DNA of 52,533 bases from contig NVWV01000010.1 of NCBI GenBank assembly GCA_002746305.1, positions 4,129-56,661 on the forward strand. Direction: 5' to 3'. A program made the position numbers and the translations under genes. The first letter of the stretch is position 1. Each line of letters starts with the position of its first letter. This document shows positions 42,923 to 51,783 of this stretch, piece by piece. The notes beneath the pieces were generated by a model, which was not told where the DNA came from, did no database searches, and saw nothing but the letters and a program-made list of their open reading frames with translations. The DNA is from Bacteroidota bacterium (GTDB lineage Bacteria > Bacteroidota > Bacteroidia > NS11-12g > UBA9320).

Positions 42923-43673
42923 AATAAAATCCCTACTAATAGACGACGAAAAACATAGCAGAAAATTACTTCAAAAATACATCAATGACTACTGTGATGA
43001 AATTGACTTAGTTGATAATGCAAAGGACGTTGACGATGCTTATCGCAAGATAGTAAATCATAAGCCTCAACTTGTATTTCTGGATATAGCCCTCCATGAG
43101 GAAACTGCATTTGACTTACTAAATAAATTTGAGACTATAGACTTTGAAATCATTTTTATTACAGCCTATGATAACCACGCCATCAAAGCTATCAAACTTT
43201 CTGCTGTAGATTACTTGCTTAAACCTATTAATATTGAGCATCTTGTCAATGCCGTGCAAAAAGCTTGTAAAAGAATTGAAAAGAAGGAAAGTACAAACCA
43301 CCTTGAAGTATTTTTTCATAATCTCAACCAAAAAGAAAACTTGAACAAAATCGCCTTACCAACGCTTACAGGCTACATCTTCATTCCAGTGGCTGATGTC
43401 GTACGGTGTAAAGCAGAGGGAAGCTATACACAGTTTCATATCACCAATAGAAAGCCGGTATTGGTGTCTAAAGGACTCAAAGAATACGAAGGACTCTTGT
43501 CCAGAAGTAACTTTATCCGTGTACATCATTCTCACCTCATTAATTTAAATCATGTGACCGAGTATTTCAAAGGAAAAGCTGCCTATATTAAAATGTCTGA
43601 CCAATCTTCTGTAGAAGTAAGCACACGCAAACGGGAATATTTCTTAAGCCGTTTGGAAAGTTTGAAGGCGTAA
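42915..43673 (+). CDS. LytTR-family response regulator
   Basis: This 252-residue protein has a receiver domain (LLIDDEKHSRK; Asp57 in LVFLDIAL; Lys in VDYLLKPIN) and a LytTR DNA-binding domain (about 150-252: IALPTLTGYIFIPVADVVRCKA ... FIRVHHSHLINLNHV). It overlaps the propeller kinase by eight bases and should be its partner. The large T9SS gene that follows 150 bases later could be a target. Confidence 0.93.
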   Translation: MNKIKSLLIDDEKHSRKLLQKYINDYCDEIDLVDNAKDVDDAYRKIVNHKPQLVFLDIALHEETAFDLLNKFETIDFEIIFITAYDNHAIKAIKLSAVDYLLKPINIEHLVNAVQKACKRIEKKESTNHLEVFFHNLNQKENLNKIALPTLTGYIFIPVADVVRCKAEGSYTQFHITNRKPVLVSKGLKEYEGLLSRSNFIRVHHSHLINLNHVTEYFKGKAAYIKMSDQSSVEVSTRKREYFLSRLESLKA

Positions 43674-43709
43674 AACACCTATCCCCAAAATCTCAACGGT
43701 TAAAAAGTG

Positions 43710-43742
43710 AAATACCCATACTATCAAGTATGGGTATTTTTT
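43710..43742 (+). terminator. Rho-independent terminator
   Basis: AAATACCCATACT (43710-43722) pairs with AGTATGGGTATTT (43727-43739) across ATCA and is followed by T residues. It ends the kinase/regulator operon, so the following T9SS gene has its own promoter. Confidence 0.88.
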
Positions 43743-43825
43743 GTTTAAAGTTCTTCTAATTTTTGTTCTTCAGGAGGTCGCCGAAAATCCCCTATAAAGA
43801 GTAGGCAGTAAATAAAATATATAAC

Positions 43826-46027
43826 ATGAAAAAAATACTATTAATTTTAATCCTTTTCGCCTGTACCCCATTATCCTACGGGCAAAACGGAACAACTTGT
43901 ACAGGAATTAATCAATGGGTAAATGGCGACTTAGAAAGTACAAATATTAGTTGTTACACCTTTCATCACAATTGGAGTTTCAGAAATAACGTAACCACCA
44001 AATTTCAGAATTGTCCCACAGGAAATTTAGTAGAAATCGACAGTGATGCTGATGCTAATCCCGCAGGGAACTATGTTTACTGCGATCCTCGTGGACCTGG
44101 TACCATTCCTAATGGTGATAGCGTACAAGTAAGTCAAACCATAGTGGTAAAGCCTAATACAAATTACAATTTCACGGCTATGTTTGCTACCACCACGAAA
44201 ACAGGAAGCCCACAGCCTGTCATATACCTAGCGATCAATGGTCAGGCACTGGGTAATACAGCAAATTTGGGAACTGTAGCCTGTCCGGGAGGAGGAATAT
44301 ATAATCCCAATTGGACTACCGTAACTCGAATTTGGAATTCTGGTCAAAACACTTCAATATCAGCTGAAATCTGGGTTAAAGACGCAATAATAGATGGAAA
44401 TGATTTTGCCATAGATAACATTTCATTTACTGGGTTAATAGAGGTAGATGCCGGTATGGATGATACACTATGCGACGAAGATGTCCAAGTTTTAGGAGGA
44501 ACTCCAACTGCAAAATATGGTGCAACTTGTAACAATTATAGTTTTCTATGGACACCATCTTTGGGCTTAAGTAGTACAACATCTTCGAATCCAGTACTTG
44601 ATGTATCAGCTTTAACACCAGGATTGCATACCTATACCGTTCAAGTCACTGATGACAATGGGCAAACTTGCTCAGATGACGTAAGCATTTTTGTTCAAGA
44701 ATGTTGTAAACTTGATATTGAAGTTACCATAAGTGGGTGTGATAGTTTTAAGTTTGAGGAAGTCATTGGTTCTGGAACAAACAAAGAATGTAGTTACTGG
44801 ACACTAGATGGAAACAAATGGAACTACACAGGAGGTTTTGTTCAACTACCCCCGGGAGAGCATATCATCTGTAACCACATGCTTGCTTACAGTATAAGTA
44901 ATGGAAGTCTTGAACCATGTTGTCTGAGTCCATGTGTTACTGTATCAGTCCCTGAACTGTTACCTCCTCTTTATATTGAACTTTCCTACTGTGACATGTT
45001 TGATGGTGTTGATTTCAACCCACTGTTATATGGGCTATGTGCTGACTATATTTTGTCTGGGCCTATCGCAAATTTACCCTACGATTCTAGAATTTATGGC
45101 CCAAAAACTCATCGTTTAATTGAGGGACAATATGTACTTGAGTGCTATGACCAAAATGGCTGTTTGAAACAAATTAATTATATTAACGTCAACAAAATTG
45201 AAAGACAAATAGACTCTTGTTTTGATACTTTAGTAGTATGTCTTAATATTATTGACCCATACTCCATTTTACCAGATCCTACTGAGTGTCCAAGTTGTGC
45301 TATGATGGCACAATTACCTGAGAACCTATTTGCTCCAATTGACACTTTAGGTGATAATTCCTATCGAAAGACTTTTACCGATTCAGTAAATTGTAAAATA
45401 TGTATCTTCACCTATCTTTTAATAGATTCAGTATGCAATTTCACGCCTCAATTTCAAATCACATACAACAGTAGTAATCTTTTTAACTACGATTTTAGTT
45501 TGCTTCAGCCATTGACAAATTTATGTGGACCTTCTACCTATGAAGTTAAAGATAATTTGGGTAATGTTATTGCCACACTAACCGGTAATAATGTAAATTA
45601 TACTTTCCCACTTGCCGGGGATTATGAGATTTGCATTAGTGTTTCTGTATGTGTTTGCAACACACAGTGTACTAAAACAAGATGTATACCCATAACCGTA
45701 TACAGTACACCACCATTTTTTATAATTCATGAAGAGAAAGAAAATTCAAATTCATCAAAAGATGCTTATGATGTTTTTAAGGGAGATTTAAATTTAACTC
45801 TAGTCCCCAACCCTACCTCTGCTATTTTCAAAATCCAAATGAGGGATAGAAGTTTAACCATATATGATAAGGTTAATATTATGGATGTATCAGGTAAGCT
45901 GATTAGGACTTTTAAAGAAGTTGAATCTTTTAAAGAATATGACCTATCCGAGTTTAAAAAAGGAGTCTACGTTATAAATGTAGAACTAGAAGGCCAATTT
46001 CAAAGCCTGAAACTGATCCTAAAATAG
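43826..46027 (+). CDS. Large T9SS type A surface protein, Cys-rich
   Basis: This 733-residue protein has a signal peptide (about 1-20, LSYGQ). Residues ~25-205 (CTGINQWVNGDLES ... NYNFTAMFATTT ... AIDNISFTGL) look like a carbohydrate-binding-type jelly roll. Then come a PKD/Ig-like domain (SFLWTPSLGLSSTTSSNPVLDV ... DDVSIFV), several Cys-rich beta segments, and the sorting domain (LVPNPTSAIFKIQM ... FKKGVYVINV ... LILK). No enzyme motif is seen. It is closed by the terminator at 46081. Confidence 0.84.
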   Translation: MKKILLILILFACTPLSYGQNGTTCTGINQWVNGDLESTNISCYTFHHNWSFRNNVTTKFQNCPTGNLVEIDSDADANPAGNYVYCDPRGPGTIPNGDSVQVSQTIVVKPNTNYNFTAMFATTTKTGSPQPVIYLAINGQALGNTANLGTVACPGGGIYNPNWTTVTRIWNSGQNTSISAEIWVKDAIIDGNDFAIDNISFTGLIEVDAGMDDTLCDEDVQVLGGTPTAKYGATCNNYSFLWTPSLGLSSTTSSNPVLDVSALTPGLHTYTVQVTDDNGQTCSDDVSIFVQECCKLDIEVTISGCDSFKFEEVIGSGTNKECSYWTLDGNKWNYTGGFVQLPPGEHIICNHMLAYSISNGSLEPCCLSPCVTVSVPELLPPLYIELSYCDMFDGVDFNPLLYGLCADYILSGPIANLPYDSRIYGPKTHRLIEGQYVLECYDQNGCLKQINYINVNKIERQIDSCFDTLVVCLNIIDPYSILPDPTECPSCAMMAQLPENLFAPIDTLGDNSYRKTFTDSVNCKICIFTYLLIDSVCNFTPQFQITYNSSNLFNYDFSLLQPLTNLCGPSTYEVKDNLGNVIATLTGNNVNYTFPLAGDYEICISVSVCVCNTQCTKTRCIPITVYSTPPFFIIHEEKENSNSSKDAYDVFKGDLNLTLVPNPTSAIFKIQMRDRSLTIYDKVNIMDVSGKLIRTFKEVESFKEYDLSEFKKGVYVINVELEGQFQSLKLILK

Positions 46028-46080
46028 CTTCGAAAACCTCATTCATTCTATAACCAACACAAACTCTAATATATTTGAGA

Positions 46081-46109
46081 ACGGGACCCTTCATGGTCCC
46101 GTTTTTTTT
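46081..46109 (+). terminator. Rho-independent terminator
   Basis: ACGGGACC (46081-46088) pairs with GGTCCCGT (46095-46102) followed by eight T. It closes the 733-residue T9SS gene. Confidence 0.88.
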
Positions 46110-46126
46110 GCATTAAATGCAAAAAA
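46104..46126. repeat. Perfect palindrome in the convergent gap
   Basis: TTTTTTGCATT (46104-46114) and AATGCAAAAAA (46116-46126) form an 11-bp perfect palindrome around a single A. It uses the T run of the first terminator as its left arm and the A run next to the following stem-loop as its right arm. Confidence 0.65.
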
Positions 46127-46155
46127 GGTACAGAGAATATTCCCTGCACCCTTTT
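46121..46155 (-). terminator. Terminator for the 1049-residue gene
   Basis: On the minus strand AAAAGGGTGCAGGGAATATTC pairs imperfectly with itself (AAAAGGxTxCAGxGAA / TTCxCTGxACCxTTTT) and is followed by a T run. It is oriented to end transcripts from the gene at 46212-49361. Confidence 0.65.
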
Positions 46156-46211
46156 AGTTTGCTCAAATCAAACTGTATTTTTGCGAGTTGTATTATCGCA
46201 TTTTATGAATG

Positions 46212-49200
46212 TTATTTTTTTATAATTTTAGTCGTCAAACGTTTTTCTCCTATGACAACAACAACATTATACGCACCAGATTTCAAATCTGAGACTACAA
46301 ATTTCTCATCTTTAAAATTGGTTACCCATTCTTTAACCATTTGACCTTTCATATCAAAAATTTGAATGGTAGCAGAATTGTTTTCTAAATCAGCTATCGC
46401 AAAAGTCAACTGATCACTGGTAGGATTTGGATATACATCAATTCCCAAACCATTTTCACTTTTATCCAAGACTATTTCTTTATTGGATAAGGTGCTATTT
46501 CCGTTTTCTTCCCAGGGATTGTAAATACCTGATTGTTTGCTCTTAAAACTATTCTTACCGTTGGGTAAACATGAGTGAATAAATGCAGAGAATTCACACC
46601 CACGTTCCGCTTCAAATCCTGGATTCAAGTTAACCGTGGTGCCACCTCTATATTTTACATCTCTGTTATCCGGTACAATGGCAGTAGATTGAATGTAACT
46701 TGTCACCTCAATAAACTTACTCGTGGAAACTCCAGATTGAGTACTTGACACATCGGTTGGGCACACAAAGCATCCTTCCCATAAGCCTCTACCATTTGTT
46801 CCTACTCTTATTTTGTTAAGGTCGTAATTGGCCTTAATCCCATTTTTACTCACATTGGGTAATCCTGTACCAATTTTTTGCCAAACATAATTCTGAGCAT
46901 TGATATCGTCTCCATGAAGGTAAAATACACCACATCTTGTAGATACATAAACACCTTCATTGGTTCCTTTTTCAACCATAATGGTCTCGTCTTTCTTACC
47001 CCCGATAATACAATTCTTAAAATTACCTGTGATATTGGTAATGCTGTATGTTCCGCCACTATTCAGTTGGAGTATAAAAATCGAATTGCTACGGACCACT
47101 GAGTTAACTGCCCCTGTACCTACAGTTGCTATATAGTATCTCCCTTCTACATAATGACTGCTCACTACATCTCGAAATGCGATTTTATTACGAACCACAT
47201 TTGTTGGATCATCATAAGGCATGATAATCTCTTCCCAACTACCAATCACATCATTTATATTAGCATTATTGGCATCTCTATTCATCATTAAGAAATAATC
47301 TGTTCCATCAGGATGGTCTTGGTAACCACCTGCAAAAAGTACATTCTTGTCTGTTGTGGAAGCATTAATTCGTCTTGTTCTGAATGGTGAAGTACATCCG
47401 GGTGTATTCGCAAAATCAGATATTACATATCGAGTTGGCTGTTGCCCTGAAACAAGATCTGATTTATAGACATTATTTACTGATGTATTTCCTCCAGGTG
47501 TATAAATTGATCTACGATCTGTACTAGGCTCAAACCAAGCATTAAAACTATAACCAGATGTAAAACCAAGAGACGACGCTGTCGTATTATATGATGTTGA
47601 ATATTTAGTTCCATAGGCACTCTGACTTGAAGTAAAATAGAAGTTGAGATCATCATTTTCTATAATCAAGGCTCCAAGAGCATCACCTCCGCCAAAAAAT
47701 GTCCAGTAGTGATTCAAATTAGACTGATTATATGCATTTTCTAGTCTAACTGAACCGTTGTGTTCCATTGCAAGAAGTATTTTATTTTTGTTGGAAGATA
47801 CGTCGTCAAATGAATTCACATTCGCAACTCCTAAGCCTGTACTCCTATGCTCCCAAGTAACTCCTCCATCTATAGATTTTGATACTCCTCCGTGAGTGGC
47901 TACCCATAACTCATTATGATTGACCGGATGCCAGATAAAATGTTCGCAATCGCCATGCAATTCATTTGAAAACATAGCTGTACTATTAGTGACAAAATTA
48001 TCATGGGTTCCATAAAGTCCTACACCCTTTTCCAATACTATTCTACCTGAATTGAAGTCATTAACTGCAAAAGCAAAACAATTTCCAAAATTTTGCAATC
48101 CAGAAATTACACCCAACGTTGTTTCCGCTAAAGTCCCTAGGTGTAAAGTTTTTATAAACTTTGAGCTTGCTCCCTGTGCGTAAAAGTGAATTACTGCAGT
48201 AAAGGGGTTTTGAATAGAACTTTGAGAAATTTCAAATGAACAAGCTGACTTGTTTGGTATATTGCTAAAAACTTCAGTAAAACTGCCTCCTCCATTAAAC
48301 GAAATAAATGCTTTCGTAGAATAAGAATTCGGTACATTTGGTTTAAATCCACCAACAGTTACCGCAATAAAATTACCGCTAACAAACCAAGAAGGATCAC
48401 TAATAACTTCTATGTCAAGACACTGTGTATTTTCAAAGACTCCCGGAATTTCAAAACTAGATAGCTGGACCAATGAACTACTATTATCAAAATTATTAAT
48501 ATTGGAATAATGAAAGAGGCCACCCGACATAGCAATATATGCATTGTTTCCTGACCCACTAGGATCAAAAATTACTTTATTCAAACGCGTATATGGACTT
48601 ATTGTGTTTTTTGAAAGAAGCATATCCCAGCTTTGACCGTAGTCATACGAGATCATCACCCCTCCATACTGGCTCATTCCCGATGCTTTACCGGTAACAT
48701 TTGCCTGTCCGTTAGAAACCGTAGCTAAAATTCGCCCTGGATTTTGTTCAGAAAAATCTGCCCAAGAACAACCCCCTAATCCCCATTCGTCACTTACACA
48801 AGTCCAGTTTTGACCTGAGTTTGAACTATAAAAAAGTCCACCGTGAATGGAACCCGCTAACATTTTTGACGGATCAAATTCAGCAATCCTAACAAACTCC
48901 GTATGCCCAATTCCATCATAGTACCCATCCTGAAAAACGGCTGGGCCATCATTGGTAATAACCACGGGTCCTAGTTCGTCCCATGGACAAGTAGTCAGAT
49001 TAGGAAACTCTCCTTCTCCACCTTCTGCTCCCTCTTCTCCACCAGATCCTGACCCGGGACCTACACCTTGAGAATAAGCGTAATAATCATAGTCATAAGG
49101 TGATAGTATTTCATCCCATTTATCGATAAACTTATTGAACTTACCGTATGGGCTTCCTTCAGTATTCACCTCTTCAATCCCATGTCTTGTGATGAGATTA

Positions 49201-49361
49201 TCATAAAACTGAGTACCATTGGTTTTTATATCCAGAAAATTTTCTGTCTCTATGCTGTATGTAAATGCTTCTAATGGATCGTTACCTGTTTGTCCAAAAG
49301 TTTGAACAGCGACCCAAACCATGCAGCAAAACAGCAATCCTATGTGTTTTATCCTGCTCAT
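46212..49361 (-). CDS. Giant BNR/sortilin-like propeller protein with T9SS type A domain
   Basis: This 1049-residue protein has a signal peptide (about 1-23, VQTFGQ). Residues ~100-860 contain many BNR/VPS10-type blades (GLFYSSNSGQNWTCVSDEWG, GVMISYDYGQSWDML, GVSKSIDGGVTWEHR, NGRGLWEGC), in the arrangement of surface-display propellers. An acidic GEEGAEGGEGE stretch lies near residue 110. Before the end stands a 3-coathanger-stack-type motif (RGGTTVNLNPGFEAERGCEF), then the sorting domain (VYPNPTSDQLTFA ... LKSGAYNVVVV). It begins 3 bases after the tail-fibre-like gene, so the two are an operon. Confidence 0.87.
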   Translation of the reverse strand: MSRIKHIGLLFCCMVWVAVQTFGQTGNDPLEAFTYSIETENFLDIKTNGTQFYDNLITRHGIEEVNTEGSPYGKFNKFIDKWDEILSPYDYDYYAYSQGVGPGSGSGGEEGAEGGEGEFPNLTTCPWDELGPVVITNDGPAVFQDGYYDGIGHTEFVRIAEFDPSKMLAGSIHGGLFYSSNSGQNWTCVSDEWGLGGCSWADFSEQNPGRILATVSNGQANVTGKASGMSQYGGVMISYDYGQSWDMLLSKNTISPYTRLNKVIFDPSGSGNNAYIAMSGGLFHYSNINNFDNSSSLVQLSSFEIPGVFENTQCLDIEVISDPSWFVSGNFIAVTVGGFKPNVPNSYSTKAFISFNGGGSFTEVFSNIPNKSACSFEISQSSIQNPFTAVIHFYAQGASSKFIKTLHLGTLAETTLGVISGLQNFGNCFAFAVNDFNSGRIVLEKGVGLYGTHDNFVTNSTAMFSNELHGDCEHFIWHPVNHNELWVATHGGVSKSIDGGVTWEHRSTGLGVANVNSFDDVSSNKNKILLAMEHNGSVRLENAYNQSNLNHYWTFFGGGDALGALIIENDDLNFYFTSSQSAYGTKYSTSYNTTASSLGFTSGYSFNAWFEPSTDRRSIYTPGGNTSVNNVYKSDLVSGQQPTRYVISDFANTPGCTSPFRTRRINASTTDKNVLFAGGYQDHPDGTDYFLMMNRDANNANINDVIGSWEEIIMPYDDPTNVVRNKIAFRDVVSSHYVEGRYYIATVGTGAVNSVVRSNSIFILQLNSGGTYSITNITGNFKNCIIGGKKDETIMVEKGTNEGVYVSTRCGVFYLHGDDINAQNYVWQKIGTGLPNVSKNGIKANYDLNKIRVGTNGRGLWEGCFVCPTDVSSTQSGVSTSKFIEVTSYIQSTAIVPDNRDVKYRGGTTVNLNPGFEAERGCEFSAFIHSCLPNGKNSFKSKQSGIYNPWEENGNSTLSNKEIVLDKSENGLGIDVYPNPTSDQLTFAIADLENNSATIQIFDMKGQMVKEWVTNFKDEKFVVSDLKSGAYNVVVVIGEKRLTTKIIKK

Positions 49362-49364
49362 AAC

Positions 49365-50138
49365 TTATTTATTATTTGCGTTATTCATTAAGCCATTAAC
49401 ATCATTCTTAAGCTGTTTAATCTCTTCAACTAAGATTGTATTCTGTTTTTGTTGTTCGATCAAATACAAGGTTAGTTCTTCAATTTTCGAAAGCAATAGA
49501 GCATCTGTCTTCGCCAAATCGATACCTTCTTCCTCTACACACTCTGAACTTGGCACATCTGGTAAATGATGGTTATTCTGGATAAATTCGTCTACTTCTA
49601 TTAATGAACGTAGTTTATAATCTTCATCAAAAACATAATCTGACCAAACTCCTGAAGACACATCTACTTTAATTTTTTCAGTTCTGATTCCCTTTCTTAC
49701 AAATAGCTTGTAATCATTGCAATCCGTACAATTGGCAAAATCGATGTTACCAATATAAGCTTTGTCTACAGCCATCCATAAGTTTCCACCATTCGGAGCA
49801 ATTATACCCAGCATATTGCCGTAGCCTCCAGGGTAATTACTGTATGCTCTAATTCGGAAATTTTCCGTACCATCACTGTGCTTAAAGTTAAAACCTGTAT
49901 AGGTATTGGCTTGCACGGATTGAAGAATTATCTCTTCTTCATGCGGCATCCTTAAATCTAAGGCAGCCTGAGGTGTTGTAGTACCTACTCCAATTCTATC
50001 CCCAACTGTTAAATCATCTGTAATATTTGCAGAACCATTCTGATTTACTGGATTAGTTCCTGTCCATTGAGCAAAAGAGGTTTGAGCCATAAATAAGGTG
50101 GCTGAGAACAATACGATTTGTTTAATTTTTCTAATCAT
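49365..50138 (-). CDS. Tail-fibre/intramolecular-chaperone-like secreted protein
   Basis: This 257-residue protein has a signal peptide (about 1-23, TSFAQ). It then has a DRIGVGTTTPQAALDLR motif (the VGIGTTxP repeat of Bacteroidota tail-fibre-like proteins), a beta domain, and a C-terminal part SDYVFDEDYKLRSLIEVDEF ... NHHLPDVPSSECVEEEGIDL. The final helix (LSKIEELTLYLIEQQKQN) is a coiled coil. This resembles S74-like or coiled-coil trimerisation domains that end many Bacteroidota surface proteins; it is not evidence of a phage. There is no T9SS sorting domain. It lies 3 bases before the giant BNR gene, so the two are probably made together. Confidence 0.82.
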   Translation of the reverse strand: MIRKIKQIVLFSATLFMAQTSFAQWTGTNPVNQNGSANITDDLTVGDRIGVGTTTPQAALDLRMPHEEEIILQSVQANTYTGFNFKHSDGTENFRIRAYSNYPGGYGNMLGIIAPNGGNLWMAVDKAYIGNIDFANCTDCNDYKLFVRKGIRTEKIKVDVSSGVWSDYVFDEDYKLRSLIEVDEFIQNNHHLPDVPSSECVEEEGIDLAKTDALLLSKIEELTLYLIEQQKQNTILVEEIKQLKNDVNGLMNNANNK

Positions 50139-50220
50139 TATATTTTAATTTATGTTGTCTTTTTGCCTACTCTATACACTTTTCAGCTTTCGTGAGAAGC
50201 ACTAAAATATGCCTCCACTT

Positions 50221-50232
50221 GTATAGTTGCAG
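50221..50232 (-). promoter_or_regulatory. Shared motif GTATAGTTGCAG (site 1)
   Basis: This 12-mer occurs again, identical, at 51037-51048, and a variant lies at 52375-52388. Here it stands about 85 bases before the ATG of the tail-fibre-like gene and downstream of the regulator's terminator, so it belongs to the tail-fibre promoter region. Confidence 0.45.
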
Positions 50233-50251
50233 CCTATGAATAAACCTAACC

Positions 50252-50283
50252 AAAAAAAACAGGCAGCTGTTTAGGCCGCCTGT
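50252..50283 (-). terminator. Terminator of the LytTR regulator gene
   Basis: On the minus strand ACAGGC (50278-50283) pairs with GCCTGT (50259-50264), with further GC pairing inside, and is followed by a run of eight T. It lies 32 bases behind the stop of the regulator gene. Confidence 0.8.
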
Positions 50284-50314
50284 CTGACTAAATTTAGAAT
50301 CCTATTTTCTGATC

Positions 50315-51022
50315 TTAAGAAGCATGAAGTACCTGTCTTATATAACTCCTATTTTTTCTGGATATCGGAATTTCACACCCATCCGAAGTAACGATGAAAC
50401 TACTTGTCCCATTTTTTATTCTCTTGATGTGATTCGAATTCACTAGATGTGATTTATGAGTTCGTAGAAAAATGTTTTTAGGTAATTTCTCACATACTGA
50501 TTTCAAGGTCTTTGAAATTATGATGGTATTATTCAAACAGAATATTTTAGTATAATTACTTTCTGCTTCACATCGTATTATTTCTTCATAATCAAAGAAA
50601 TATGACCCTTCAAGACAATTGATCATAAATCGTTTTTTAGACCCAGTATTTGAAGTTTCATTATCTTTTGTAAATCGAGAACAAACGTTTATGATACATT
50701 CATCTAGCTCATCAGGTTTTATTGGCTTAACCATGTAATCCAAAACTCCATGCTTTATAGCAGTATATGCAGACTCGTGGTCACTGGCAACTACTACACA
50801 ATTAATTTTGTGAGACTTTAGCAGCTCCAAACATCTTACCTTTTCGGATTGGTCTAAGTCATCTACATCTAAAAACACGATATCCGGTTGTTTGAATTCA
50901 AGGTGTTGGGCAAACGTTTTCCAGTTGGAAGATGATACCTCAATCTTGTCATTTACGCGAAGTAAATCTTGCAAATGAGACAATGGACTTGTGGGCTTAC
51001 TAATGACTATTCCGCTATGCAT
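50315..51022 (-). CDS. LytTR regulator with atypical receiver domain
   Basis: This 235-residue protein has a receiver-like domain and a LytTR DNA-binding domain (about 135-235: RFMINCLEGSYFFDYEEIIRCEAE ... IFLRTHKSHLVNSNHIKRI). The acceptor-type Asp52 is present (IVFLDVDD), as is the Lys in LDYMVKPIK. The N-terminal acidic pair of a normal receiver is missing: it begins GIVISKPTSPLSHLQ where IDDE is expected. No kinase gene is near. Its neighbours are the sigma factor and membrane protein upstream on the same strand, so it may act without phosphorylation or be controlled by that pair. A perfect inverted repeat (ACTATAC ... GTATAGT, 51023-51043) abuts its ATG. Confidence 0.88.
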   Translation of the reverse strand: MHSGIVISKPTSPLSHLQDLLRVNDKIEVSSSNWKTFAQHLEFKQPDIVFLDVDDLDQSEKVRCLELLKSHKINCVVVASDHESAYTAIKHGVLDYMVKPIKPDELDECIINVCSRFTKDNETSNTGSKKRFMINCLEGSYFFDYEEIIRCEAESNYTKIFCLNNTIIISKTLKSVCEKLPKNIFLRTHKSHLVNSNHIKRIKNGTSSFIVTSDGCEIPISRKNRSYIRQVLHAS

Positions 51023-51048
51023 ACTATACTGTGTAGGTATAGTTGCAG
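51023..51048 (-). promoter_or_regulatory. Inverted repeat and shared motif at the LytTR start codon
   Basis: ACTATAC (51023-51029) and GTATAGT (51037-51043) form a perfect 7-bp inverted repeat with a 7-base spacer, directly before the ATG (complement 51020-51022). The right arm is part of the 12-mer GTATAGTTGCAG (51037-51048). It could be an operator for self-control or a leader hairpin that blocks translation. Confidence 0.5.
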
Positions 51049-51075
51049 AATAAATTAAAACCTAACCTGAAAAGT

Positions 51076-51783
51076 TCATTTTAATTTTTCGAGTAATTCC
51101 AGAGCATCTTTTTGATGGTACAGAATATTTGAATCATTGGTGATTTTCATTAAATATACCTGAGCCAATTTTGCATTGTCCTCTTGGAGTAGTGCCAATG
51201 ACATATACCACAACGAAGCTTCATAAAAGTGACTTTCTGGAGCACTCACAAACTGCTGTAATCCATCTGAGGCCTGCTGAGGATTGCCAATAGCTAGAGA
51301 TGAGATTGCTGAATAAAAGTGAGCTTCAGAAGTACTTATTTTATTAAACTCTGCTATGGCATTGTGATATCTTTGGGCATTGTAATGCCCAATTGCTATT
51401 GAGATATCGCCTGTGTTGTCCCCCATTACCGTTATTCTATCTGGATAGGGAGTAAAGTAGCCTTTAGATTCTTCAACCATATTAAGTGGTCTCAACCAAA
51501 AGATAGCAAGAATTACGATGCTCGCTGCTATCCCCGCAAACAATACAACTCTACGATTTATTTTAGGTTTTTTGTCGTAACTGGCCTTATATATTCCTTC
51601 TACTTTAGCACGTATTTCTCTCCTTTGAAATAAATCCGCCACCTCCTTGACTTTCTTAAAATCCTCAAATTCTATGTTAAAATCCTCGTCCGAATTTAAT
51701 CGTGCTTCTATATCGGCTTTATCCTTTGTATTGAGTTGATTCTTAAAATATTGCTCAAATAGTATGTCGTTGTCCTTATTCAT
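51076..51783 (-). CDS. Membrane protein with anti-sigma-like N-terminus and TPR-like C-terminus
   Basis: This 235-residue protein has a cytoplasmic N-domain (FEQYFKNQLNTKDKADIEAR ... EDFKKVKE, residues 1-75), one transmembrane helix (about 82-102, VVLFAGIAASIVILAIFWL) and an outer part (~120-235) of helical pairs (GHYNAQRYHNAIAEFN, HFYSAISSLAIGN) that look like TPR repeats. Its start overlaps the sigma factor stop by four bases. The layout fits an anti-sigma factor or a structural partner that holds the sigma factor at the membrane; a zinc-binding anti-sigma motif is not seen, so the role is inferred from context. Confidence 0.75.
   Translation of the reverse strand: MNKDNDILFEQYFKNQLNTKDKADIEARLNSDEDFNIEFEDFKKVKEVADLFQRREIRAKVEGIYKASYDKKPKINRRVVLFAGIAASIVILAIFWLRPLNMVEESKGYFTPYPDRITVMGDNTGDISIAIGHYNAQRYHNAIAEFNKISTSEAHFYSAISSLAIGNPQQASDGLQQFVSAPESHFYEASLWYMSLALLQEDNAKLAQVYLMKITNDSNILYHQKDALELLEKLK

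Noticed and set aside
49365..50138. Phage tail-fibre gene and prophage
   Set aside because: It has a signal peptide, no capsid, tail or lysis genes are near, and this domain is common in Bacteroidota surface proteins.
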